Shown here one piece after another: positions 16,645 through 25,160 of a stretch of DNA of 64,000 nucleotides. The stretch lies in contig JAJZUL010000005.1 in assembly GCA_021848545.1 (NCBI GenBank), positions 1 to 64,000 on the forward strand. Reading direction: 5' to 3'. Positions within the stretch are counted from its first letter, which is position 1, and each line of letters opens with the position of its first letter. The DNA comes from Pseudomonadota bacterium (GTDB lineage Bacteria > Pseudomonadota > Alphaproteobacteria > Rhodospirillales > Magnetospirillaceae). Under the pieces are notes generated by a model that saw only the letters and a list, made by a program, of their open reading frames with translations, had not been told where the DNA came from and did not search any database. A program made the translations under genes and the position numbers.

Positions 16645-18465
16645 TCAGACCAGCCGCACCTTCACATACCGTCCCGGCGCGTCGTCCAGCGCCGGCAGTC
16701 CGCCTTCGCCGGGAATGCGGGCGGGGACCCGTTTGCCGCCGTGGCGGCTGACCCATTTGTGCCAGTCGGGCCACCACGATCCCGGCTGTTGTTTGGCGCC
16801 GGCCAGCCAGGTGTCCGGGTCCTTGACCTTGCGGCCGTTGGTCCAGAAACAATATTTCTCCGCCTCCGGCGGATTGATGACGCCGGCGATATGGCCCGAG
16901 GCGGCCAGCACATAGCGCACCGGCCCCGCCACCATGCGGGTCAGGGCGAAGGTGCTTTTCCACGGCGCGATGTGATCCTCGCGGGTGGACAGCATGTAAA
17001 GCGGGGTCTTGATGCGGGTGATATCGACGGGCTCGCCCTCCAGCACGATCCCCCCCGGCTCGATCAGGCGGTTTTCCAGATACATGTGGCGCAGATAATA
17101 GCCGTGCATGGCCGCCGGCATGCGGGTGGAATCGGAATTCCAGTACAGCAGGTCGAAGGGGAAGGGCTCCTTGCCCAGCAGGTAATTGTTGACCACGAAC
17201 GACCAGATCAGATCGTTGGCCCGCAGCATGTTGAAGCTCATCGCCATGTCGCGGCCGTCGAGATAGCCGTGCTCGCCCATTTTTTTTTCGAGTTGGGCGA
17301 GCTGCTCCTCGTCGATATAGACCCCCAATTCCCCCGGCTCGGAAAAATCGGTCATGGTGGTGAACAGGGTGGCCGATAGGATGCGGTCGTCGCCTTTGGC
17401 CGCCATGATCGCCAGCAGGCTGACAAGCAGGGTGCCGCCCAGGCAATAGCCGATGGCGTTGACGTGGGTTTGCCCGGTGGCCCGGGCGATGGCGTCCAGC
17501 GCTGCCAGGGGACCTTCGGTCATGTAATCGCCGAAGCTTTTATCCGCCAATTCCCAGTCGGGATTGACCCAGGAGATGACGAACACCGTATGGCCCTGGG
17601 CCACCGCCCATTTGATGAAGGAATTCTTCGGCCGCAGATCGAGGATGTAATATTTGTTGATCCAGGGCGGCACGATCAGCAACGGCGCCTCCAGCACCGT
17701 GTCGGTGGCGGGCGCGTATTGGATCAGCTCCATCAGCGCGTTTCTGAAGATCACCTTGCCCGGAGTGACGGCGATGTTCCCGCCCACCCGGAACGCGTCC
17801 TCGTCGGTCATGCGGATGGCCAGCCGGCCCTTGCCCCGCTCCAGATCGTCCAGCAGATGGTCGAGGCCGCGCACCAGATTCTCGCCGCCGCTCTCGATGG
17901 TGGCGCGCAGCACCTCCGGATTGGTCATCACGAAATTGGACGGCGCCACGGCATCGACGAACTGGCGGGTGTAAAAGGCCACCTTCCGCTTCGCGTGCTC
18001 GTCCATGCCCGATACGCCGCCCACCAGATTCTGTATCCAATGGGCCGACAGCAGATAGGATTGTTTGACGAAATCGAAAATCTCGTTGTCCTGCCACAAT
18101 TCGTCCTTGAAGCGGCGGTCGCCTTTTTCCGGTTCGGCCACCGGCGGCGGCGCTTCGCCCAACAGGCGCTGGGCGGTGTGCTGCCACAAGGTCATATAAT
18201 CGTTCCACAGGCCGAGATTGGCCTCGACCAGCCGGGCGGGGTCGCTCATCATCCGTGCCGCCGTTTCCAGAAAGGCGGCGCCGACATGGAACGGATCGGG
18301 CGAGGCCACGGCGCCGCTTTCCGCGCCATGGCTCAGGAATTCGGCGAAGACGCGCTGGCTGCGTTCGGCGATGCGGGCCATGGCCCGGGACAATTCGGCC
18401 GCATCGATCGGCTCGGCTTGGGGGGCGTCGGCGCGGGCGTTGGTGCGGGTCGAATTCTCGGTCAT
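16645..18465 (-). CDS. phaC: class I poly(3-hydroxyalkanoate) synthase
   Basis: A 606-residue synthase, close to the usual length of class I PhaC, which polymerises (R)-3-hydroxyacyl-CoA at the granule surface. The lipase-like box GYCLGG gives the nucleophile C341; D497 (STREDHIAPW) and H525 (ASGHIAGVINPP) complete the triad. The N-terminal PhaC_N region spans about 60-250. The start at 18465 has GAGGAAG just upstream. No phaA, phaB or phasin gene is adjacent. The stop codon coincides with the target duplication of a MITE, and the coding sequence looks intact. It is transcribed away from the lipoprotein gene at 18573. Confidence 0.95.
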   Translation of the reverse strand: MTENSTRTNARADAPQAEPIDAAELSRAMARIAERSQRVFAEFLSHGAESGAVASPDPFHVGAAFLETAARMMSDPARLVEANLGLWNDYMTLWQHTAQRLLGEAPPPVAEPEKGDRRFKDELWQDNEIFDFVKQSYLLSAHWIQNLVGGVSGMDEHAKRKVAFYTRQFVDAVAPSNFVMTNPEVLRATIESGGENLVRGLDHLLDDLERGKGRLAIRMTDEDAFRVGGNIAVTPGKVIFRNALMELIQYAPATDTVLEAPLLIVPPWINKYYILDLRPKNSFIKWAVAQGHTVFVISWVNPDWELADKSFGDYMTEGPLAALDAIARATGQTHVNAIGYCLGGTLLVSLLAIMAAKGDDRILSATLFTTMTDFSEPGELGVYIDEEQLAQLEKKMGEHGYLDGRDMAMSFNMLRANDLIWSFVVNNYLLGKEPFPFDLLYWNSDSTRMPAAMHGYYLRHMYLENRLIEPGGIVLEGEPVDITRIKTPLYMLSTREDHIAPWKSTFALTRMVAGPVRYVLAASGHIAGVINPPEAEKYCFWTNGRKVKDPDTWLAGAKQQPGSWWPDWHKWVSRHGGKRVPARIPGEGGLPALDDAPGRYVKVRLV

Positions 18466-18572
18466 GCTTCCTCGTCGGGGCTGCCGACCTACCCCCATCG
18501 GCGGGGCTGTAAAACCGGGGCGACCTTCTATAGACTTCGCCCAGCCAGGAATTACGCCGGAATAAGAGGTCG

Positions 18573-19967
18573 ATGCGCTTGATGCCGCCCAGAATCGGAG
18601 TCCAATGTCCTTCCGTCAAGGGTGGCATTTCCACCCTCGCTCTTGCCGTGGCGATGACTGTCGCGCTGAGCGGATGCGCGCAAATCCCCGACGCCATCAA
18701 TCCGGTGCAATGGTACAAGGGCGCGGCCAACGCCGTGACCGGCTACGGCTCGGATTCCGGCAGCGGCCGGACGTTGGTGGCCGATACCGCCCACGAGAAT
18801 TACACGGCGCCGGTCCCCCGCGAGGTGGCGCCCAGCCGGCCTTATGTGAGCAAGCCGGCTCCGGCGCAGGCTCCGGCGGAGACATCGCAAGCGGATGCGC
18901 CGCCACCGCCGTCGGCGGTCGCGCCGCCGACAACGGTCTCGGAAAAACCGCTGCCGGCCGAAGCCCAGGCGGCTGAGAAGGCGGCCAAGGAAAAAGCGGC
19001 CAAGGCGAAGGCGGCGGCGCAGGCTGCGGCGGAGAAGGCTGCCCAGGAAAAGGCGGCGGCCGAGAAAGCGGCTCAGGCCAAAGCGGCGGCGGAGAAGGCC
19101 GCGGCGGAGAAGGCGGCCCAGGAAAAAGCGGCCCAGGCGAAGGCGGCGGCGGAAAAAGCCGCGGCCGCGAAGGCGGCTCAGGCCAAAGCGGCGGCGGAGA
19201 AGGCGGCGCAGGCCAAGGCCGCGGCCGCGAAGGCGGCCCAGGAAAAGGCCCTCGCCGAACGGGATGCGGCGATGAAAGCCGCTCGCCAAAAAGCGGCGGC
19301 GGAAAAAGCCGCCGAGGAAAGGGCGGAGGCGGCGAAAGCGGCGATCGCGGCTCGGGAAGCGGCGCAGGCCAAGGCCAATCCGGTGCCTGCGCCGGTCGCC
19401 GTGGCCAAGAAAGCGGTTGCGGCGCCGCCGGCGCCGCCCAATCCGGCCAATTTGTCCGGCACCCAGGCGGTGGACGCCTATTATCGCCAGGCCTTGGCCG
19501 AATCGGCGCCGAACGCGGCCCCAGTGAACGAACCGTCCGATGAGGACGCCTTGTCATCCTCGTCCGGCGGCGTGTCCTCCGGGCGGGCCATCCATCTGGT
19601 GCCGCCGCCGGGGATGGCCGCGACCGCCGGCGCTTCGGCCGGCCTGTCCACCTTCCGGGTGGCGGACGTCACTTTCGAGGGGGCCGGCGACCGCTTGAGC
19701 GCCCACGAGGTCCGGGCCCTGGCCCGCGTCGCCCGGCTTTACAAACAGACCGGCGGCACCGTCCGCATCGTCGGCCGCGCGTCCGAGGCCGCGATGGCCG
19801 GCGGCGGGGCCGATCCGATCACATTGGGCGTTCGTCGCGCCAATCAGGTGGCGCGGGTGCTTCACGGCGACGGCGTTCCCGCGTCCCACATCCAGGTGGG
19901 CGGGGTTCCCGGGGGCCGGTTCGCCGACGGCGGCACCGAAGGGGCGCGGGTCTACCTGATGTACTGA
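18573..19967 (+). CDS. lipoprotein with TolA-like Ala/Lys coiled coil and C-terminal OmpA-like domain
   Basis: The 464-residue protein starts with a signal sequence ending in the lipobox ALSGC (cleavage before about C34), so it should be lipid-anchored. About residues 130-267 are almost only Ala, Lys, Glu and Gln, a long helical coiled coil like the middle of TolA. The last 110 residues (FRVADVTFEGAGDRLSAHEV, TVRIVGRASE, GVRRANQVARVL) fit an OmpA-like peptidoglycan-binding fold. The layout suggests an envelope spacer that spans part of the periplasm. The repeat length may vary between strains. It is divergent from phaC. Confidence 0.75.
   Translation: MRLMPPRIGVQCPSVKGGISTLALAVAMTVALSGCAQIPDAINPVQWYKGAANAVTGYGSDSGSGRTLVADTAHENYTAPVPREVAPSRPYVSKPAPAQAPAETSQADAPPPPSAVAPPTTVSEKPLPAEAQAAEKAAKEKAAKAKAAAQAAAEKAAQEKAAAEKAAQAKAAAEKAAAEKAAQEKAAQAKAAAEKAAAAKAAQAKAAAEKAAQAKAAAAKAAQEKALAERDAAMKAARQKAAAEKAAEERAEAAKAAIAAREAAQAKANPVPAPVAVAKKAVAAPPAPPNPANLSGTQAVDAYYRQALAESAPNAAPVNEPSDEDALSSSSGGVSSGRAIHLVPPPGMAATAGASAGLSTFRVADVTFEGAGDRLSAHEVRALARVARLYKQTGGTVRIVGRASEAAMAGGGADPITLGVRRANQVARVLHGDGVPASHIQVGGVPGGRFADGGTEGARVYLMY
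18970..19370. repeat. low-complexity tandem coding repeat (Ala/Lys/Glu codons)
   Basis: Irregular units of GAGAAGGCGGCCCAGG type, mixing AAG, GCG, GAG and CAG codons, run for about 400 bp inside the lipoprotein gene. The units are imperfect but similar enough for slippage or recombination to change the length in steps that keep the frame. The shadow frames across this block are artificially long and Arg- or Pro-rich. Confidence 0.8.
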
Positions 19968-20010
19968 CCCGGAACCCGCCATTCCCAATCGCGACAGGAG
20001 GTGACCCCCC

Positions 20011-21174
20011 ATGCAATCCGGTCCACGCCAGATCGTTACGCCGTTCCGCCCCATACCCTTGACCGTCCCCGAGGGCATGAAGCCCAACGAGTTCTTCAAC
20101 AGCACCGAGAACTTGAACGATCTGGCCAACAATAACGGCCTGCTGCGCAATCCCGAGGGATTGCTGCTCTATCGCAAGGCCCTGGGTCACAGCAATCTGT
20201 TCGACACCTCGATCATCTACGACACCTCGCAAAGCATTCTCGACCCGTTGGGGCGCCCGGTGCGCCGGACCCAGTTGCCGGAACAGGTCAAGGCGGTGTG
20301 GAACCGCATGAACCGCATCATCTTCGCCTATATGCTGGAGCGGTATCCCGACCCCGACGCCCATCTGGTGTTGATGGGCGAGGCCAGCCTGGACGCCACC
20401 TGGCCCCTGACCTCGCCCGGCGTGCCGTCCATCCGCATGCTGCACAACCATTTCATGGTGTTCGACAAGGTCGAGCTGGCGGCGGCGCCGTTCGCCGATC
20501 TCGACAATCCCAACCTGACCGACGGCGGCCAGCATTCCCTGTTCCAGGCCCATATGCGCGACGTCTATCGCCATTTCTTCGAGGGGCTGGACCTCAAGAT
20601 CCTGAAGCCGTGCCGGGACGGGTCGTGCCGTCTGGCCCTGACCGGCTATCCGCAGGGCCTGCCGAGCTGGGAGGTGTCCGATGGCATCGAGGCGCTGAAG
20701 GACATCCGTTTCTGGGAGGAATACGACACCATCCTGAAAGGATTCCTCGATTTCTACCGGACCTTCTTCGGCCAGGTCTCGATCCGCAACGCGCCGCTGC
20801 CGCGCGGCATCCATTTCCCCGAGCTGGTCAAGGTCCGCCTGCAATATGACGACGACTTCCTGGCCACCGCCAAGATGGTGCGCGACCGCTGCGTGGGCGA
20901 CGCCAAGTACGCCAACGCCATCCGCTGGCAGCCGGCCTTCAAGCAGCTCATCTACCGCAACGACAAGGGCAAGCTGATCGTCACCATCAGCCAGAATTCC
21001 ATCGGCAACGCCATCACCGAATTGCTGGGGGTGGTGGTCGACCGCCGGCCCGACGCCGACGCCTACGGCAATGCCGAACCGGCGCTGCTGGAGCAATTGT
21101 TCGAAGTGCGCCGCCGTCTGGTCGAGGCCGACCTCGGCCACGGCATCGCCACGCCGTTCTGGGGCGAGGTGTGA
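20011..21174 (+). CDS. conserved-looking protein of unknown function
   Basis: I do not recognise this 387-residue protein. It has no signal peptide or membrane segment and mixed, globular composition, with clusters such as FFNSTENLNDLANNNGLLRN near the start and SIRMLHNHFMVFDKVELA in the middle. The HNHF stretch is faintly like a HIT-type histidine motif, but that alone is not evidence. The start is certain: AGGAGGTGA stands 7 bases before the ATG, a near-perfect ribosome binding site implying strong translation. It is 43 bp downstream of the lipoprotein gene and may share its transcript. Confidence 0.75.
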   Translation: MQSGPRQIVTPFRPIPLTVPEGMKPNEFFNSTENLNDLANNNGLLRNPEGLLLYRKALGHSNLFDTSIIYDTSQSILDPLGRPVRRTQLPEQVKAVWNRMNRIIFAYMLERYPDPDAHLVLMGEASLDATWPLTSPGVPSIRMLHNHFMVFDKVELAAAPFADLDNPNLTDGGQHSLFQAHMRDVYRHFFEGLDLKILKPCRDGSCRLALTGYPQGLPSWEVSDGIEALKDIRFWEEYDTILKGFLDFYRTFFGQVSIRNAPLPRGIHFPELVKVRLQYDDDFLATAKMVRDRCVGDAKYANAIRWQPAFKQLIYRNDKGKLIVTISQNSIGNAITELLGVVVDRRPDADAYGNAEPALLEQLFEVRRRLVEADLGHGIATPFWGEV

Positions 21175-21184
21175 TTTTTGTTTA

Positions 21185-21400
21185 GCCTCAGGCGCCGGCG
21201 CTCGCGCTTGGCTTATCCTCACTCGCTTGCGCTCGCTCCGGCGCGCCGGTCTTGGTGCTCCGCTCCGCTACGGGCGCATAGTCGGAGCTCACGCTTAGTT
21301 TGTTGGTTGGGCCTCAGGCGCCGGCGCTCGCGCTTGGCTTATCCTCACTCGCTGCGCTCGCTCCGGCGCGCTCAACGCGCATAGTCGTCGCTGACGCTCC
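21185..21400. repeat. two direct repeats of about 125 bp in a non-coding gap
   Basis: The blocks at 21185-21245 and 21311-21370 are identical except for one missing T; both begin GCCTCAGGCGCCGGCG. Each is followed by a looser copy of GCGCATAGTCG...CTCACGCT. Together they fill most of the 380-bp gap between 21174 and 21554. No gene is seen; the remaining 150 bp should hold the promoter of the aminotransferase gene, but I cannot name one with confidence. Confidence 0.75.
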
Positions 21401-21553
21401 TCCGGGTGCCGGTGGTCGAGGGTTGAGGGAGCGGGAGCGGGTTTGCAGGCCTAGGCATAGCGCCAAAAAGGTATCGATTCTCGGACACGGGCGCGGTAAA
21501 GATGACCTCTTCGCCGCCCCGAGGGCGGTAGTCGTTATCGGTGTCGCGCTATC

Positions 21554-22780
21554 ATGGACCAGGACTTCCACAGGATCAGACGGCTTCCCCCTTACGTGTT
21601 CGCCGAAGTGAACGCGATGAAGGCCCGCGCCCGGGCCGCCGGCGACGACATCATCGATTTCGGCATGGGCAATCCCGATCAGCCGACGCCGCCCCATATC
21701 GTCGAGAAACTGATCGAGGCGTCGCGCAACCCCCGCGCCCATCGCTATTCCATGTCGCGCGGCATTCCGGGCCTGAGGAAGGCGCTGGCCGCCTATTACC
21801 AGCGCCGCTTCAACGTCGATCTGGACCCCGAAGCCGAGGCGATCGTCACCCTGGGATCGAAGGAGGGCCTGGCCAATCTCGCCAACGCCATCACCTCGCC
21901 CGGCGACATCGTGCTGGTGCCCAATCCCAGCTATCCGATCCACCCTTACGGCTTCATCATCGCCGGCGGCTCGTGCCGCTACGTGCCGGTGACGCCGGAT
22001 GCCGATTTCCTGGCCGCGCTCGACCGCGCCGTGCGTCATTCGGTGCCCAAGCCCATCGCCCTGGTGCTGAACTACCCCAGCAATCCCACCGCCCTGCTGG
22101 CCGATCTCGATTTTTACGGCCAGGTGGTGGATTTCTGCCGGCACCATAAGATCTGGGTGCTGTCCGATCTCGCCTATGCCGAGATCTTCTTCGACGGCAA
22201 TCCGCCGCCCTCGATCCTTCAGGTTCCGGGCGCCAAGGACATCGCCGTCGAATTCACCTCGATGTCCAAGACCTACAACATGCCGGGCTGGCGCATCGGT
22301 TTCGCCGCCGGCAACCGCACCCTGGTCGGGGCGCTGGCGCGGATCAAAAGCTATCTCGATTACGGCGCCTTCACGCCGATCCAGGTGGCGGCCGCCCACG
22401 CGCTCAACGGGCCGCAGGAATGCGTGGGCGAAATCCGCGCCATGTACAAGACCCGGCGCGACGTGCTGATCGAGGGGCTGGAAGCGGCCGGCTGGTCGGT
22501 GCCGAGCCCGGCCGCGACCATGTTCGCCTGGGCGCCGATCCCGCCGGCCTTCGCCCATCTGGGATCGCTGGAATTCTCCAAATTGCTGATGCGCGAAGCC
22601 AAGGTGGCGGTGGCGCCGGGAATCGGCTTCGGTGAGTATGGCGACGGCCATGTGCGGATCGGTCTGGTGGAAAATCCCCACCGGACCCGCCAGGCGGTGC
22701 GCAGCATCAAGAGTTTCCTGGCCGGATACGACCGGGTATTGGAAGAATCGGAAAAGCAAAGGGCGGTGGCCGGCGGATGA
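21554..22780 (+). CDS. alaC: class I aminotransferase, AlaC-like (alanine/glutamate-pyruvate transaminase)
   Basis: A 408-residue fold-type I aminotransferase. DFGMGNPDQPTPPHIVEKL is the usual start of the AlaC / LL-diaminopimelate aminotransferase-like group, LNYPSNPTA binds the substrate carboxylate region, and FTSMSKTYNMPGWRIGF contains the Schiff-base Lys. GHVRIGLVEN holds the conserved Arg. The gene overlaps hom by ATGA, so they are co-translated; this pairing before homoserine dehydrogenase is common in alphaproteobacteria. Transamination of pyruvate or related oxoacids with glutamate is most likely. Confidence 0.8.
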   Translation: MDQDFHRIRRLPPYVFAEVNAMKARARAAGDDIIDFGMGNPDQPTPPHIVEKLIEASRNPRAHRYSMSRGIPGLRKALAAYYQRRFNVDLDPEAEAIVTLGSKEGLANLANAITSPGDIVLVPNPSYPIHPYGFIIAGGSCRYVPVTPDADFLAALDRAVRHSVPKPIALVLNYPSNPTALLADLDFYGQVVDFCRHHKIWVLSDLAYAEIFFDGNPPPSILQVPGAKDIAVEFTSMSKTYNMPGWRIGFAAGNRTLVGALARIKSYLDYGAFTPIQVAAAHALNGPQECVGEIRAMYKTRRDVLIEGLEAAGWSVPSPAATMFAWAPIPPAFAHLGSLEFSKLLMREAKVAVAPGIGFGEYGDGHVRIGLVENPHRTRQAVRSIKSFLAGYDRVLEESEKQRAVAGG

Positions 22781-24090
22781 GTAGGGAAAAGGACGCGAAG
22801 GCGGGCGCGGAGCCGCTTCGCATCGCCATTGCCGGTTTGGGGACCGTCGGCGGAGGAACGTTGCGGCTGTTGCGCGAGCAGGCCGGCCTGTTGGCCGCCC
22901 GCGCCGGGCGCCCGCTGGTGCCGGTGGCCTGTTCGGCCCTGGAACGGCCCGCCGACCAGTCGCTGGATGGCATCCGTTTCTATGACGACGCGCGGGTGAT
23001 GGCCGCTGATGCCGATTACGACGTGCTGGTGGAATTGATCGGCGGGTCCGACGGCATCGCCCTCGATCTGGCCATCACGGCGATGGAGCGGGGCCGCCAT
23101 GTGGTGACCGCCAACAAGGCGATGATCGCCCATCACGGCCTGCGTCTGGCCGCTCTCGCCGATCGGGCCGGGGTGGCGCTGGGCTACGAGGCGTCGGTCG
23201 GCGGCGGCATTCCCGTCATCAAGGCGATCCGCGAGGGATTGGCGGGCAACCGCATCAGCCGGGTGGCCGGCATCCTTAACGGCACCTGCAATTACATTTT
23301 GTCGACCATGCGCAAGGACGGGCGCGACTTCACCGACGTTCTGGCCGAAGCCCAACGGCTCGGCTATGCCGAGGCCGATCCGACCTTCGATATCGACGGC
23401 ATCGACACGGCGCACAAGCTGGCGATTCTGGCCAGTCTCGCCTTCGCCGCGCCGGTGGGGATCGACAAGGTCGCCTGTGAAGGCATCCGCCATGTGTCGG
23501 CCCTGGACATCCGCTATGCCGAGGAATTGGGCTATCGCATCAAATTGCTGGGGGTGGCGACGCTGACCGGGGACGGGATCGAGGCCCGGGTCTATCCGGC
23601 GATGGTGCCCCTGTCCTTTCCGCTCGCCCATGTCGAAGGCGTCTTCAACGCGGTGGTGGCCGAGGGCGATTTCGTCGGCCGCACGGTGCTGGAGGGCCAG
23701 GGCGCCGGCGCCTATCCCACCGCCTCGGCGGTGGTGGCCGATCTCATGGATTTGGCCCGCGGCCGGGTCCTGCCGGTCTATGGCACGCCGGTGGCCGCGC
23801 TCGTCGAACAGCCCTTCTCGAATTCCGGCAATCATCTCAGCGCCTGTTACATCCGCCTGACGGTCAAGGACGAACCCGGCGTGATCGCCGACGTCGCCGC
23901 CGCCTTCCGCGACGAGAAGGTGTCGCTGGAGCAGATCATCCAACGGGGCCGGGCGCCTTCGGAATCGGTGCCGGTGGTGATGATCGCCCACGAGACCAAC
24001 GAGGCGGCGACCCTGCGGGCGGTGGCGCGCATCGCCCGGATGCCGGCGATGCTGGAACCGCCGCGTCTGATCCGAATCGAATCGCGATAA
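22777..24090 (+). CDS. hom: homoserine dehydrogenase
   Basis: A 437-residue enzyme that reduces aspartate semialdehyde to homoserine for threonine and methionine synthesis. The N-terminal IAIAGLGTVGGGTLRLL binds NAD(P). The catalytic part has VVTANKAMIAHHG, GYEASVGGGIPVI and GILNGTCNYILSTM. A C-terminal ACT domain (about 355-437; LTVKDEPGVIADVAAAFRD) suggests threonine feedback. Its ATG overlaps the alaC stop by four bases. Length is normal for the ACT-containing form. Confidence 0.95.
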   Translation: MSREKDAKAGAEPLRIAIAGLGTVGGGTLRLLREQAGLLAARAGRPLVPVACSALERPADQSLDGIRFYDDARVMAADADYDVLVELIGGSDGIALDLAITAMERGRHVVTANKAMIAHHGLRLAALADRAGVALGYEASVGGGIPVIKAIREGLAGNRISRVAGILNGTCNYILSTMRKDGRDFTDVLAEAQRLGYAEADPTFDIDGIDTAHKLAILASLAFAAPVGIDKVACEGIRHVSALDIRYAEELGYRIKLLGVATLTGDGIEARVYPAMVPLSFPLAHVEGVFNAVVAEGDFVGRTVLEGQGAGAYPTASAVVADLMDLARGRVLPVYGTPVAALVEQPFSNSGNHLSACYIRLTVKDEPGVIADVAAAFRDEKVSLEQIIQRGRAPSESVPVVMIAHETNEAATLRAVARIARMPAMLEPPRLIRIESR

Positions 24091-24147
24091 GCGTCGAAAG
24101 ACGATACCGTCGCAGACCGCGATGCTACCCAACGGTCGGGGGACGGG

Positions 24148-25155
24148 ATGACCGATTTGTCCGAGATGATGCCGCCGGCGGCGGCGCTTGACCGCAACCT
24201 CGCTCTGGAAGTGGTGCGGGTCACCGAGGCCAGCGCCCTGGCGGCGGCGCGCTGGATCGGCCGCGGCGACGAAAAGGCCGCCGACGAGGCCGCCAGCCTC
24301 GCCATGCGCCGGGCCCTGAACGCATTGGCCATGGAAGGGACCATCGTCAACGGCGAAAGCGACGATCCCGAACGCCTGCTTCATACCGGCGAGCAGGTGG
24401 GCACGGGCCAGGGGCCGCAGGTCGATATCGTGCTGTTGGCGCTGGAAGGCCAGACCATTTGCGCCAAGGGCAGCCACAACGCCCTGTCGGTGGTGGCCCT
24501 GACCCAGGGGGGCGCCTTCCTCAAGGTGCCGGCCCGCGCCTATATGGACAAGATCGCCTCGGGGCCGGGCCTGCCCCCCGGCATTCTCGATCTCGATCTG
24601 CCGCCGGGCGAGGTGCTGGGCCGCGTCGCCCAGGCCAAGGGCGTGGCGGTGAGCGATCTCGATGTCTGCATTCTCGATCGTCCCCGCAATGCCGATCTCA
24701 TCGGCCGGCTGTACGAAACCGGCGCGCGGGTGATCCTGATCGACGATGGCGACGTGTCGGGGGTGTTGGCGGCGGGGCTGCCCGATACCGGCATCGATCT
24801 GTACATGGGATCGGGCGGCGCGCCCGAAGGGGTGTTGGCGGCGGCCGGGCTGAAATGCCTGGGCGGGCAGATGCAATGCCGGTTCCTGGTGCGCAACGAC
24901 GACGAACGGGCCGAATGCCGGCGTTTCGGCATCGAGGATTTCGACCGCAAATACGATGTCGAGGATCTGGTGGGCGGCGATGTGATGTTCGCCACCACGG
25001 GGATTACCGATGGGCCGGTATTGCAGGGGGTGCGTCTGGTGCCGCCCGACCGCGCCGTCAGCCATTCCCTGGTGATGCGCTCGGTCACCGGCACCTTGCG
25101 GCTGCTGACCGCCCATCACGATTTCGCCAAAAGCGCCACCCACCGGCCGCGGTGA
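24148..25155 (+). CDS. glpX: GlpX-type (class II) fructose-1,6-bisphosphatase homologue with altered active site
   Basis: A 335-residue GlpX homologue in the usual place between hom and recJ. GGAPEGVLAAAGLKCLGGQMQ and GITDGPVLQGVR are well kept. Two core motifs differ from what I recall for the family: the VDPxEGT segment reads LLALEGQT, so the metal-binding Asp is L97 and the Thr is Q102 (E100 is kept). The IGEGExDEAPM loop is NGESDDPERLL, one residue shorter. The enzyme may have lost or changed phosphatase activity, or may be a paralogue beside another fructose bisphosphatase. Nothing indicates a frameshift. Confidence 0.8.
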   Translation: MTDLSEMMPPAAALDRNLALEVVRVTEASALAAARWIGRGDEKAADEAASLAMRRALNALAMEGTIVNGESDDPERLLHTGEQVGTGQGPQVDIVLLALEGQTICAKGSHNALSVVALTQGGAFLKVPARAYMDKIASGPGLPPGILDLDLPPGEVLGRVAQAKGVAVSDLDVCILDRPRNADLIGRLYETGARVILIDDGDVSGVLAAGLPDTGIDLYMGSGGAPEGVLAAAGLKCLGGQMQCRFLVRNDDERAECRRFGIEDFDRKYDVEDLVGGDVMFATTGITDGPVLQGVRLVPPDRAVSHSLVMRSVTGTLRLLTAHHDFAKSATHRPR

Positions 25156-25160
25156 GCGGG

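Noticed and set aside
15536-17446. A 636-codon open frame spanning the methyltransferase gene, a MITE and part of phaC
   Set aside because: The upstream half is the wrong frame of phaC and runs through the repeat; only 15536-16354 has methyltransferase motifs and a good start.
18895-19557. Long Arg-rich and Pro-rich frames over the lipoprotein repeat
   Set aside because: They are by-products of the AAG/GCG repeat; the lipobox and OmpA-like end are in the chosen frame.
21185-21400. CRISPR-like array
   Set aside because: Only two long, imperfect direct units with no regular spacers, and no cas genes in the window.
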